The notes: generated by a model from the letters alone, not told the origin. A stretch of DNA of 64,000 nt from Demequina mangrovi (GCF_000759715.1 NZ_BBLU01000003.1:219244-283243); one strand, 5' to 3'; shown: positions 7,563-16,826, counted from the first letter of the stretch. Numbers and translations are program-made.

Positions 7563-10500
7563 ATGTCCCACGAGGCACTGTCGCTCTGGACCGAGACATC
7601 CAGCGATCCAGAGCTGATCGCCGGGGTTCGCGCAGGCGACCCGGCGGCCTTCGGCGTGCTCTACGAGCGCCACTCCGACGCGGCCCGCAAGGTCGCCGTG
7701 CAGTACACCAACAGCGCGGCCGACGCCGATGACGTGGTCTCCGAGGCTTTCTCCCGGATCCTGCGTGCGCTGCAGCAGGGCGACGGCCCCGACCTCGCCT
7801 TCCGCGCGTACCTCTTCACCATCGTGCGCCGCACCGGCCTCGACATCATCGAGAAGTCCAACCGCGCGCGCCCCCGCGACGACATGTCGCCCTTCGAGTC
7901 CGCGATCGGCTACCAGGCCGGCTCGGACGAGCCCACGCTCGAGACGTTCGAGCAGTCGATGGTGGCCGATGCCTTCCGCTCGCTCCCCGAGCGCTGGCGC
8001 GCCGTGCTCTGGTACACCGAGGTCGAGAAGAAGAGCCCCCGCGAGATCGCGCCCCTGCTGGGCCTGTCCGCGAACGGCGTCGCCGCGCTCGCCTACCGTG
8101 CACGCGAGGCGCTGCGTCAGGCCTACCTCCAGCAGCACCTCGGCGCGGCCGACACCGTCGACTGCCTCGAGGCGAACGCGCAGCTCGGGTCGTACGTGCG
8201 CGGCGGTCTCAGCAAGCGCGAGCACTCGCGCGTCGACGAGCACGTGCAGCGCTGCGAGAAGTGCTCCGCGCTGGTCGCGGAGCTCGAGGACGTCAACCGC
8301 GGCCTGCGCGCGGTCATCGGCCCGCTGTTCCTGGGCCTGCTCGGCGCGAAGGCGCTCGAGGGCGGCCTTCCCGTGGGCGGGGCCCTCGGCGAGGGCGCGC
8401 TGGCCGCCTCGTCCGGCTCGGGCTCCGCTGCCGGGGCCGCGGGCACCGCGGCGGGCGGCGGCGCCGCCGGAGGCACCTCAGGAGTCGCCGCCGCGACCGG
8501 CGTCGCCGCGATCGCGAACGGCATCGCTGCGGTCGCGCTGCCCGCAGCCGCGACGCTCGGCGTCGTCTCGCTGGTCATGACGGGCGCGAGCGTGCTGGGG
8601 ATCATCGGCGAGGCCGACTCGGGCAGCCCGGTCGCCGAACCCGCGCCCACGGTCGAGAGCACCACCGGGGACGATGCGGCGTCCGGCGGTGACGCCTCGC
8701 CCGGTGCGGAGCCGAGCGCCGACCCCAGCGTCGGTGCGGAGGACCAGACGCCCGAGGCCGACGAGCCCGGCACGGGAGACGACCCGCTCGTGGTCGACCC
8801 GCCGCTCGTCGCGGATGCTGCGGTCGCAGGTACGGATGTCGTCGCCGGATCGACCGGCACGGGCACCGACGAGAGCGGCACGGCCACGGGTGCCGACGAT
8901 GCGTCGGGCGGCTCGGGGACGGACGGCTCGACCGGGACCGGATCCACCGGCACCGGCTCGACGGGCACCGGTTCGACCGGGACGGGCGGTTCGACGGGCA
9001 CGGGCGGCGGCACGACCGACCCCGGCGACTCGACCGATCCGGGCGACACGACGGACCCGGGCGACACGACCGATCCGGGTGACACCACGGACCCCGGTGA
9101 CACGACCGATCCGGGCGACACGACCGATCCGGGTGACACCACGGACCCCGGTGACACGACCGATCCGGGCGACACCACGGACCCCGGTGACACGACGGAC
9201 CCGGGCGACACCACGGACCCCGGTGACACGACGGACCCGGGCGACACCACGGACCCCGGTGACACGACCGACCCGGGTGACGCGACCGATCCCGGCGACG
9301 TCACGCCGGCGACCGCCCTGCGGCTCGCGACCCAGGCCCTCGAGTACCTCACGGTGTCACGCGTCTCGCCCGCGATCTCGATGTCGCTCGCGAACAACGG
9401 CCCTGACGCGGCAGACGACGTCACCGCGCGCATCGTCCTCCCCGACGGCCTCACCTTCGCGCCCGCGTCCGGCGGCGCCGGCGGCACCGGGCTGATGGCG
9501 TTCAGCGTCCTGGACGACTACCTCGTGTTCGCCGCGACCTCGACGGTCACGGCGGGCGACTGGGTGTGCGAGCTCTCCGACGACCGCACCGCGGCCGACT
9601 GCGAGCTCGACAGCCTCGGCACCGGTGCGGACACCACGCTGGCGCTCGACCTCGCGACGCCCGCGGCGGACCTCGACCTCGGCTCCGACGCGTGGACCGA
9701 GTTCAGCGCGGCCTCCGGCGAGGACTCGGTGAGCTACCGGGTCCGCACGGGCCTGTCCGCGACCGTCACCGCTCTCGACGCGGTGCACGCGACCTCCGGC
9801 CACGTGCGTGCAGGAGTGTTCGGGGCGACGCTGCTCGGCTGCGACCTCGAGGATCGCGACTGCGCGAAGATCATGGCCTTCAACGGGTCGAACGCCGAGG
9901 ACAAGTACGACAACAACGCGCAGGCGATGCGTCCGCTCAACCTCGCCGACGGAGAGCACAGCTCCGCCGAGACGCTCGTCGAGCCGGACGACGCCGAGGG
10001 CGCGACCATCGTCTCCGCGACGCTCACGTGGTCCGCGAGCCGCAGCGCCTTCGACTCCTGGACCGGCGACACCGGCGCGGCCCGCCTCCGTGGGCCCGAC
10101 GGCACGTACGTGCCGGTGACCGCTGACGTGGTCGACACAGGTTGGGCCGGCTCCGACCTCTCGTACGTCGCGACCGCGGACATCACGGCGCTGGTGGCCG
10201 AGTCCGGGTTCGGCGCGTACGCGCTCGCCGACGTCGCGCTGCCGAGCACCTTCCGCGCGCTGCTGCCCAACTACTACGGCGGCTACGCGATCACGGTCGT
10301 GTACGAGCGTCCCGACTACGCGCGGGCGACCGTCGTCACGCTCGACGGTACCGAGTGGGTCTACGGGTCCACCACGGAGATCCCCTTCGCGACCGCCGGC
10401 GACGCCGGCGTGGACGTCGCGATGGTGGCCTTCGAGGGCGACCGCGGCAAGCACGACAACCGCGTCTCGATCGACGGGCGCACCCTCACGCCGTGGGGCT

Positions 10501-10742
10501 GGAACGGCAAGAACCTCGTGGGCGGCAACCCGGGCAACGCGGCGGACTCGACCGCGGTCGGCTCGGCCTTCGCCAACTCGCTCGGCGTCGACGCCAAGCC
10601 GTTCAAGCCGACCTCGGTCGACGCCGGCATCCACCGCCTTCGGGTGTACAGCGGCTACGAGGACCGGTTCCTGCTGAGCCGCCTCGTCGTCACCCTCACG
10701 CCCGAGGTCGGCTCCCAGACCGAGGCCGCTCCGGCCTCCTGA
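7563..10742 (+). CDS. Membrane-spanning ECF sigma factor fused to zinc-finger module and repeat-rich ectodomain
   Basis: 1059 residues in one uninterrupted frame. Residues 15-100 form sigma region 2 (DPAAFGVLYERH...DADDVVSEAFSRIL) and 130-190 region 4 (LPERWRAVLWYTEVEKKSPREIA). At 201-240 is an anti-sigma-like zinc motif, H227-x3-C231-x2-C234. Ala/Gly-rich sequence leads to a hydrophobic span (about 320-348), then a Ser/Thr/Pro/Asp linker with STGTG units (455-483) and 16 tandem TDPGDx hexamers (485-580). The ectodomain (about 580-1059) opens with a DUF11-like repeat (SLANNGPDAADDVTARIVLPDGLTF) and continues as a large beta-rich domain. It should sit in the membrane with sigma inside and sensor outside. 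Release of the sigma domain, for instance by proteolysis, is inferred. ECF groups with C-terminal extensions are known in actinobacteria; this ectodomain is unfamiliar to me. Confidence 0.85.
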   Translation: MSHEALSLWTETSSDPELIAGVRAGDPAAFGVLYERHSDAARKVAVQYTNSAADADDVVSEAFSRILRALQQGDGPDLAFRAYLFTIVRRTGLDIIEKSNRARPRDDMSPFESAIGYQAGSDEPTLETFEQSMVADAFRSLPERWRAVLWYTEVEKKSPREIAPLLGLSANGVAALAYRAREALRQAYLQQHLGAADTVDCLEANAQLGSYVRGGLSKREHSRVDEHVQRCEKCSALVAELEDVNRGLRAVIGPLFLGLLGAKALEGGLPVGGALGEGALAASSGSGSAAGAAGTAAGGGAAGGTSGVAAATGVAAIANGIAAVALPAAATLGVVSLVMTGASVLGIIGEADSGSPVAEPAPTVESTTGDDAASGGDASPGAEPSADPSVGAEDQTPEADEPGTGDDPLVVDPPLVADAAVAGTDVVAGSTGTGTDESGTATGADDASGGSGTDGSTGTGSTGTGSTGTGSTGTGGSTGTGGGTTDPGDSTDPGDTTDPGDTTDPGDTTDPGDTTDPGDTTDPGDTTDPGDTTDPGDTTDPGDTTDPGDTTDPGDTTDPGDTTDPGDTTDPGDATDPGDVTPATALRLATQALEYLTVSRVSPAISMSLANNGPDAADDVTARIVLPDGLTFAPASGGAGGTGLMAFSVLDDYLVFAATSTVTAGDWVCELSDDRTAADCELDSLGTGADTTLALDLATPAADLDLGSDAWTEFSAASGEDSVSYRVRTGLSATVTALDAVHATSGHVRAGVFGATLLGCDLEDRDCAKIMAFNGSNAEDKYDNNAQAMRPLNLADGEHSSAETLVEPDDAEGATIVSATLTWSASRSAFDSWTGDTGAARLRGPDGTYVPVTADVVDTGWAGSDLSYVATADITALVAESGFGAYALADVALPSTFRALLPNYYGGYAITVVYERPDYARATVVTLDGTEWVYGSTTEIPFATAGDAGVDVAMVAFEGDRGKHDNRVSIDGRTLTPWGWNGKNLVGGNPGNAADSTAVGSAFANSLGVDAKPFKPTSVDAGIHRLRVYSGYEDRFLLSRLVVTLTPEVGSQTEAAPAS
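9015..9302 (+). repeat. Tandem 18-bp repeat array encoding 16 TDPGDx hexapeptides
   Basis: Sixteen in-frame 18-base units, with synonymous variation (GAT/GAC, CCG/CCC, GGC/GGT) shuffled among units. Blocks of identical unit pairs recur, which suggests expansion by slippage or recombination. The product is an acidic Pro/Gly stalk between the membrane and the ectodomain. Copy number changes would keep the frame. Confidence 0.95.
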
Positions 10743-10773
10743 GCCACGGCGCGACGCCGCGGGCTCGCGCCCG

Positions 10774-11382
10774 TCAACGCGCGGGGTCGGGGCTCCAGTC
10801 CATGTCGAGCTGACGGGCCGTCCGCAGCGCGAGGTCCTCCGAGGACAGCCGAGCGACCAGATGCAGCGCGAGGTGCATGCCTGAGGTCAGGCCGCCGCTG
10901 GTGAGGATGCTTCCCGCGTCGACCCAGCGCACGCCACCCACGACCTCCTGCACCTCGCCGCACGCCGCGAGGTCGGATAGGTCCTCCCAATGCGTCGTCG
11001 ACGGCCTCTCACCCAGCAGTCCGGCGCGCGCGAGCAGGAACGCGCCGGTGCACACCGACGCGGTCATGGACGAGGCGGCGGCGAGACGCTCGACGGTCTG
11101 CATGAGCAGCGTGTCGCCCAGCGCGCACGCGACGTCGATGGTCCCCGGCACGAGCAGCAGATCGCACTCCGCGATCTCATCCGAGTCGGCCAGACGGGTG
11201 AGCGTCATGCCGCCGTACGCGGCCACGTCTCCCCCGCCCGGGGTCGCGAGCACCACCTCGAACTCGGGCTCGAGCCCGTCGCGCTCGAGCAGGCGCGACG
11301 CGGTGAGCAGCACCTCGTAGGGGCCGCCGGCATCGATGAGGTCGAAGCCGTCGAACAGCAGCATGACCGCGCGCGTCGTCAT
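10774..11382 (-). CDS. DJ-1/PfpI (GATase1-like) family protein
   Basis: 202 residues of the class I glutamine-amidotransferase-like fold. It begins RAVMLLFDGFDLIDAGGPYEVL. The nucleophile elbow is ASVCTGAFLLARAGLL with Cys111, and SGGLTSGMHLALHLV follows as in the sensory domain of GATase1-AraC regulators. No DNA-binding domain is attached, so it resembles stand-alone isonitrile-hydratase- or glyoxalase-like members. Substrate not inferable. It faces the sigma fusion gene convergently and precedes the exporter gene on the same strand by 65 bases in transcription order. Confidence 0.85.
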   Translation of the reverse strand: MTTRAVMLLFDGFDLIDAGGPYEVLLTASRLLERDGLEPEFEVVLATPGGGDVAAYGGMTLTRLADSDEIAECDLLLVPGTIDVACALGDTLLMQTVERLAAASSMTASVCTGAFLLARAGLLGERPSTTHWEDLSDLAACGEVQEVVGGVRWVDAGSILTSGGLTSGMHLALHLVARLSSEDLALRTARQLDMDWSPDPAR

Positions 11383-11447
11383 GTCCTCACGGTAGCGACC
11401 GCGAGCCCGAAGGCATGGACGGCGCGGCGATCATTCCTCCGCGCGGA

Positions 11448-12698
11448 TCAGACGACGACGGTGGTCTGGATCCGCGGACGCACCACGAACCAGAAGATGC
11501 CGTTGGCGGCGATGAGGCAGCCGACCATGACGATGCCCATGGTCATCACGGACACGCCCAGCGCGCCGACGAGCGGCGAGATGATGCCGGCGACGCCGAA
11601 GTTGAGCGCGCCGAGCATCGAGGCCGCGGTGCCGGCCTCGGCGCCGTGGTCCGCGAGCGCCGTGATCTGGACCGCGGGGCCGATGATGCCGATCGAGCCC
11701 ACCACGAAGAACAGCGGCAGGAGCACGCCGACGAGGCCCATGTCCATGAGGTCGGCGCCCACGATGAGCAGCGCTCCGGTGAGCATGATGCCCAGGCCGA
11801 CGGTCGCGACCGCGCGCGGCGCGAACACCCGCATGAGGCGCGCGGAGGCCTGGTTCGCGATGACGAGGCCGACCGAGTTGGTGGCGAAGACGATGCCGTA
11901 CTCCTGCGCGCTCAGCCCGAAGACGTCCTGGAGCACGAACGAGGAGGCGGAGAGGTACGAGAACAGCGCGGCGAAGGTGAACGCGCCGACCAGCGAGATG
12001 CCCACGAACGCGGCGTCCCCGAGCAGGTGGGCGTAGCGGGCGCGGGTCGCGCTGAGCGAGGCGCGACCGCGGCGCTCGGCCGGCATCGTCTCCTTGATGA
12101 CGCCGCCGACCACCAGCACCACGGCGACGCCGTACAGCGCGAGCGCGACGAACAGCCCGCGCCAGTCGAGGAAGGTGAGCATCTGCGAGCCGATCACCGG
12201 CGCGGCGACGGGCGCGAGCCCGACCACGAGCGCCATGCGCGCGAGCATGCGGATGAGCGCCTGGCCGGCGAACAGGTCGCGCACCATCGCCATGGCGACC
12301 ACACCGCCGCCGGCGGCGCCGATGCCCTGGAGCACGCGTCCGGCCATGACCCACTCCACGGTGGGGGCGAGCACCACGAAGGCCGAGGCCGCGATGTGGA
12401 GGACGGTCGCGAGGATGAGCGGCTTCTTGCGCCCGAACGAGTCGCTGAGCGGACCCACGACCAGCTGGCCGAGCGCGAAGCCGATGGTGGTCGCGGTGAG
12501 CGTGAGCTGGATCGCGGCGTCCGAGGCGGCGAGGTCCGCCGCGACCTCGGGGAACGCGGGCAGGTAGAGGTCGATGGTGAAGGGGCCGAGCGCGACGAGC
12601 GCGCCGAGCACGACGACGTAGAGCAGCTTCTGGCGTCGCGGCATGGCAAGGCCGGGGCTGGCGACGATGCGCGGGGCTGACTGGACGGCGGCGCTCAC
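11448..12698 (-). CDS. Bcr/CflA-type multidrug efflux MFS transporter
   Basis: 416 residues with about 12 membrane segments. Signature stretches are ALGPFTIDLYLPAFPEVAADL in TM1, GQLVVGPLSDSFGRKKPLI (MFS motif A) and VAMAMVRDLFAGQALIRMLARMALVVGLAPVAAPVIG, typical of Bcr/CflA drug:H+ antiporters. It exports small toxic molecules; specificity cannot be told from sequence. The start is GTG with GAAGGAA upstream. It precedes the DJ-1-like gene and may be co-transcribed with it. Confidence 0.92.
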   Translation of the reverse strand: MSAAVQSAPRIVASPGLAMPRRQKLLYVVVLGALVALGPFTIDLYLPAFPEVAADLAASDAAIQLTLTATTIGFALGQLVVGPLSDSFGRKKPLILATVLHIAASAFVVLAPTVEWVMAGRVLQGIGAAGGGVVAMAMVRDLFAGQALIRMLARMALVVGLAPVAAPVIGSQMLTFLDWRGLFVALALYGVAVVLVVGGVIKETMPAERRGRASLSATRARYAHLLGDAAFVGISLVGAFTFAALFSYLSASSFVLQDVFGLSAQEYGIVFATNSVGLVIANQASARLMRVFAPRAVATVGLGIMLTGALLIVGADLMDMGLVGVLLPLFFVVGSIGIIGPAVQITALADHGAEAGTAASMLGALNFGVAGIISPLVGALGVSVMTMGIVMVGCLIAANGIFWFVVRPRIQTTVVV

Positions 12699-12780
12699 GG
12701 GCGTTCCTTCATTCTGCGAGGGCGCGCTGATGCGCGCGGAGATGTGTGAGGGGGCGGCGGTCGGGGGGCGCCGTCACGCC

Positions 12781-12823
12781 GAGACGCCCGGTGATGAGCG
12801 GATCGCTCATCGCCGGGCGTCTC
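12781..12823 (-). terminator. Terminator of the ribonucleotide reductase operon
   Basis: Arms 12781-12799 and 12805-12823 pair over 19 bases with a single wobble, around the loop GGATC. It lies about 55 bases after the stop codon of the small-subunit gene. Its strength suggests factor-independent termination despite the missing T tract. Confidence 0.65.
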
Positions 12824-12877
12824 GTACGTCTACTGCAATGCTAACCGCAGTTCGACAGGTGTCTACCTCAAATGCGG

Positions 12878-13864
12878 CTAGTTTGTGGTCGCCTGCGCGT
12901 TGACCTCGTAGGAGGTGTTGGTCGCCTCGAAGAAGTTGACCAGCTGCAGGGTGTCGTTGGCGGTGGCCATCCACTTGGCGGGGTTGGACACGTTGTAGTG
13001 CGCGTCGAAGCCGAGCTCCTCGAGGCGCCGGTCGGCGAGGTACTTGACGTACTGGTTCACGTAGTCGGCGTTGAGGCCCAGGATCCCGGTGGGGAGCAGG
13101 TCGCGGTTGTACTGCTCCTCCATCGCGACCGCGCCGAGGATCATCTGGCGGATCTCCTCCGCGAACTCCTCGTCCTGGAGGTCCTCGTTCTCCTCGAGGA
13201 CCGTGAGGATGAGGTTGATGCCGAACTGCAGGTGCAGCGACTCGTCGCGGATGATCCAGTCCATGAGCGAGCCGAAGTTCCGCAGCAGGTTCCGCTGGCG
13301 GAAGGACAGCGCGACCATGAAGCCCGAGTAGAACCAGATGCCCTCGAGGATGATGTTGTACGCGACGAGGTTGCGGATGAAGTCCTTCTTGCCCTCGGTC
13401 GTGGTGATGTCGAGGGTCTCCTCGGTCATCCGCTTGATGAAGCGGACCTCGAACTCCTCCTTGGCTGCCATCGAGGGCACCGAGACGTGGGAGCCGTACG
13501 CGGCGTCGCGGTCGATCGGGAACGTCTCGAGGACGTACTCGAAGGACATGCAGTGGTTGGCCTCCTCCCACATCTGCTTCGCGAGGTAGAGGTGACCCTC
13601 GGGGGCGTTGATGTAGGGGTAGACGCCGAACGCGAGCGCCTTGTTCACCAGCAGCTCGTTGGGGTTGAAGTACGACATCAGGTACGTGATGGCGTGCTTC
13701 TCCTCGTCGGTCATCCGCTTGAAGTCCGCGAGGTCCTCCCCCAGCTGGATCTCGTTGGGGAACCACGTGTTCGCGACGGCCTGGTTGTAGAGGTCCATCG
13801 CCCACGGGTACGTGATCGGCTTGAGGAGCAGCCCGTCCTGGACACCGCTACCGAGAATTCCCAT
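12878..13864 (-). CDS. nrdB: Ribonucleotide reductase small subunit (class Ic-like)
   Basis: 328 residues of the R2 four-helix bundle. Metal ligands are E70, E101, H104, E174, E208 and H211. The position that carries the radical tyrosine in class Ia is Phe108 (EEANHCMSF), and the usual first Asp ligand is Glu70. The spacing (31, 3, 4, 66, 34, 3) is identical to the Chlamydia trachomatis R2 pattern E89/E120/H123/F127/E193/E227/H230 as I recall it. The protein should therefore generate its thiyl radical from a Mn/Fe (or Mn/Mn) centre rather than a tyrosyl radical. It follows nrdA by 28 bases and is co-transcribed. It makes dNTPs for replication. Confidence 0.93.
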   Translation of the reverse strand: MGILGSGVQDGLLLKPITYPWAMDLYNQAVANTWFPNEIQLGEDLADFKRMTDEEKHAITYLMSYFNPNELLVNKALAFGVYPYINAPEGHLYLAKQMWEEANHCMSFEYVLETFPIDRDAAYGSHVSVPSMAAKEEFEVRFIKRMTEETLDITTTEGKKDFIRNLVAYNIILEGIWFYSGFMVALSFRQRNLLRNFGSLMDWIIRDESLHLQFGINLILTVLEENEDLQDEEFAEEIRQMILGAVAMEEQYNRDLLPTGILGLNADYVNQYVKYLADRRLEELGFDAHYNVSNPAKWMATANDTLQLVNFFEATNTSYEVNAQATTN

Positions 13865-13892
13865 CAGTCGTCTCCTGTCTGAACGTCCGTGA

Positions 13893-16826
13893 TCACTGGC
13901 ACGACTCGCACTGCAGCCGCTCCATCGGGTCGACCGGGCACGCGACGCCGTCGACCACCTCGGTGCCGTCCGCGCCGGTGCTCTCGACCACGTCGAGCAG
14001 CTGCACGCCCTTGGGCAGCGTGGTGGGCGGCACCTCGGGCCGCTCCTGCGGAGCGGGGGCGAGCGCGGTCTCGGCCGGCTCCGGCCTGGCCACGGCGCCG
14101 AAGCCGCGCCGGGCGGGCGTGGGCTCGGCGGCGGGTTCGGGCGCCGCAGGTGCCGGAACAGCGGGTGCCGGAACAGCGGGTGCGACAGCCTGAGGCGCGG
14201 CGTCGGGCACGGCCTGAGCGGGAGTCGGCGTCGGGACCGCAGCAGTCTCGGTCGCCTCCGTCGGCGCGCTTGCCGCCGCCATCGGCGCCGCCACCTGAGC
14301 CGGCGCATCGGCCGGGGTCGCCGCGGACGCCTTGGCGGCGCCGAAGCCCTTCCGCGCCGCTCCGAAGCCCTTGCGCGCCGGTCCGGACGAGCCGCCCGTC
14401 GACGGCCGTCCCGCGGCGTTCCCCGTCGCGTTGATCTTCTCCGTCTTGTTGACGCGGACCGTCGACTGCTCGGCGGTGTGACGCGGCTTCATGTGGAGGT
14501 AGTAGGTGGTCTTGACGCCACGCTCCCATGCCGAGGCGTAGAGATCCATCATCTTCTCCACGTCGCGGTCCTCGAGGTAGATGTTCCGGCTGATGGCCTG
14601 GTCGATCCACTTCTGGGCGCGGGCCGCCACCTCGATGAAGGCGTACGGCGAGAGCTGGAACGAGGTCTTGTAGACGTCCTTGAGGTGCTGGGGGACCTCG
14701 TCGATCTGGGACAGGTCGCCCTGCACCTCGAGCAGGCGGTCGCGGACCTGCTCCCACAACCCGGCGGCCTGGAGGTCCTTGACCAGGTTGCGGTTGACCT
14801 CGAGGAACTTCCCCGACGACGTGGCGCGGGAGAAGATCTGCGAGAACTGCGGGTCGAAGCCCGGGGTCACGCCCGCGACCAGCCCGATCGACGCGGTGGG
14901 CGCGACCGCCATGAGCGTGGCGTTGCGGATGCCGCCCGCGACCTTCTCGCGCAGCGTCCCCCAGTCCTGGCGCGTGGTGCGGTCGACCGTGATGGGCACG
15001 CCGCGATCCGCCTCGGTCTCGGCGATGGTGTCGAAGGGCACCTTGCCCTGCGACCAGCCCGATCCCTCGAAGTTCGCGTAGGCGCCCCGCTCGCGGGCGA
15101 GGTCCGCCGAGGCGTCGATCGCGTGGAAGGAGACGAACTCGACGATCTGATCGATGAGCGCGTAGGACTCCTCGGACTCGTACGCGAGCCCCAGCTGCTC
15201 GGTGATGTCGGTGAAGCCCATCACCCCGAGGCCGATGGCGCGGTTCTCGCTGTTCGCATGCTCCGACTCCGGCACGGAGGAGAGCGTGATGTCCACGAGG
15301 TTGTCGAGCTGGCGCACCGCGAGGCGGACCGAGTCGCGCATGCGGTCCCAGTCGATCGCGCCGTCGACCAGGTGCGCCGGCAGGTTGACCGAGGCCAGGT
15401 TGCAGACCGCGATGTTCTCGCGGTCCTGCGGGAGGCAGATCTCCGTGCAGAGGTTCGACAGGTGGATGGTGCCCGTGTTGGTGTTGAGCGCGCGGTTGTT
15501 GATGGTGTCCTTCCACGTGAGCCACGGGTGCGACGTGGTCTGGAGCATCACGAGGATGGACTTGTACTGCTCGCGCGCCCGCATCTTGCGGAAGCTGCGC
15601 ATGCGCCCGGCCTCGGCCTGCGCGACGTACTCGGCGTAGCGCGCGGAGAAGGCCGAGCCGGTGAGCTCGACGAGGTCCGGCGTCTCGGCGGGGTCGAAGA
15701 GGTACCAGTCGTCGTCCGCGGCGACGCGCTTCATGAACTCGTCCGAGATCCACACCGCGGTGTTGGCGGTGCGCGTGCGCCGGTACGGGTCACCGGAGTT
15801 CTGGCGCAGGTCGAGGAACTGGTGGAAGTCGAGGTGCCAGTTCTCCATGTAGAAGCACAGCGCGCCGAACTTCTTGCCGCCGCGCGAAACCGCGCGCAGC
15901 GTCGAGTCGATGGTGTGCATGAACGGGATCGGTCCGGTCGAAGTGGTGTTGTTCGAGCGGATCGGCGAGCCCTCGGAGCGCAGCTTGGTCACCGACAGGC
16001 CGATGCCGCCGGTGCCCTTGGTGAGCCACATGACGTCGCGCACCGACTTCGCGATGTGCTCGATGTCGTCCTCCATCTGCATGACGAAGCAGTTGGAGAG
16101 CTGCGGGTAGGACGTGCCGGCGTTCACCAGCGTCGAGCCCGCGGGAAGGTAGTCGAGCGTCGAGATCTTGTCGTAGAACTGCAGCGCCATCGCGGTCGGG
16201 TCCGCCTCGTTGAGCGCGAGGCCCATCGCGACGCGCATCCAGAAGTACTGGGGGACCTCGAGCGCCTTCCCGTGGCGGTCGGTGATCATGTAGCGGTTCC
16301 GCATGGTGACGGTGCCGATGTAGCGGAGGTGGTCGTCGCGCGTGTGGTCGAGCGCGGCCGCGAGCGCGTCGAGGTCGAACAGCTCGGTGAGGCGCGTGTC
16401 GAGCAGCCCGTCCTCGACGGCCTCGCGCACGTAGCCGGGGAAGCGCGCCTGGTGAAGCAGCGCGAGCTCGAGCTCGGTGTCGTAGCCGCCGAGCACGCGC
16501 TTGTAGATGACCTTGCGCAGCAGCCGCGCGGCCACGATGTCGAACTGCGGGTCGTCCTTGACGTTCTGCACCGCGACGCCGATCGCGGCCTCGTCCAGCT
16601 GCTCGGTGGTGATGCCGTCGAACAGCGTGATCGCGAGCTCGGACGCGATCTGGGTGGTCATCGAGATCTGATCCGGCAGGCCCGCGGCGGCGCGCTCGAC
16701 CGCCTTGTTGATGCGATCCGCGTTGTACGGCTCGCGGGTGCCGTCGCGCTTGGTGACGTGGATGCCGGGGCGCGCGACCGGCTCGCTCGCTGTCGTCACG
16801 CCTGAGGTGTTCTCGGTGATGGTCAC
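13893..16826 (-). CDS. nrdA: Ribonucleoside-diphosphate reductase large subunit
   Basis: 977 residues. An ATP cone is at about 22-112 (IHVTKRDGTREPYNADRINKA). The catalytic barrel has LSNCFV, SNLCTEICLP and AVCNLASVNL, which supply the active-site Cys residues, and YYLHMK gives the Tyr pair for long-range radical transfer. The C-terminal redox pair is C972-E-S-C975. Between barrel and tail is an unusual Ala/Pro-rich linker of about 150 residues (799-945) carrying three copies of a (K/R)-G-F-G-A motif at 818, 825 and 906. Start is GTG with GAGGGGAG upstream. Tandem NrdR boxes lie 150-200 bases upstream. Confidence 0.96.
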   Translation of the reverse strand: MTITENTSGVTTASEPVARPGIHVTKRDGTREPYNADRINKAVERAAAGLPDQISMTTQIASELAITLFDGITTEQLDEAAIGVAVQNVKDDPQFDIVAARLLRKVIYKRVLGGYDTELELALLHQARFPGYVREAVEDGLLDTRLTELFDLDALAAALDHTRDDHLRYIGTVTMRNRYMITDRHGKALEVPQYFWMRVAMGLALNEADPTAMALQFYDKISTLDYLPAGSTLVNAGTSYPQLSNCFVMQMEDDIEHIAKSVRDVMWLTKGTGGIGLSVTKLRSEGSPIRSNNTTSTGPIPFMHTIDSTLRAVSRGGKKFGALCFYMENWHLDFHQFLDLRQNSGDPYRRTRTANTAVWISDEFMKRVAADDDWYLFDPAETPDLVELTGSAFSARYAEYVAQAEAGRMRSFRKMRAREQYKSILVMLQTTSHPWLTWKDTINNRALNTNTGTIHLSNLCTEICLPQDRENIAVCNLASVNLPAHLVDGAIDWDRMRDSVRLAVRQLDNLVDITLSSVPESEHANSENRAIGLGVMGFTDITEQLGLAYESEESYALIDQIVEFVSFHAIDASADLARERGAYANFEGSGWSQGKVPFDTIAETEADRGVPITVDRTTRQDWGTLREKVAGGIRNATLMAVAPTASIGLVAGVTPGFDPQFSQIFSRATSSGKFLEVNRNLVKDLQAAGLWEQVRDRLLEVQGDLSQIDEVPQHLKDVYKTSFQLSPYAFIEVAARAQKWIDQAISRNIYLEDRDVEKMMDLYASAWERGVKTTYYLHMKPRHTAEQSTVRVNKTEKINATGNAAGRPSTGGSSGPARKGFGAARKGFGAAKASAATPADAPAQVAAPMAAASAPTEATETAAVPTPTPAQAVPDAAPQAVAPAVPAPAVPAPAAPEPAAEPTPARRGFGAVARPEPAETALAPAPQERPEVPPTTLPKGVQLLDVVESTGADGTEVVDGVACPVDPMERLQCESCQ

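Noticed and set aside
9015..9302. Possible CRISPR array
   Set aside because: Units are contiguous 18-base repeats without spacers and encode in-frame TDPGDx within a single gene.
11415..12680. Plus-strand frame opposite the Bcr/CflA gene
   Set aside because: Asp/Glu/Arg-rich antisense product typical of G/C-rich shadows; the minus-strand MFS protein is unmistakable.
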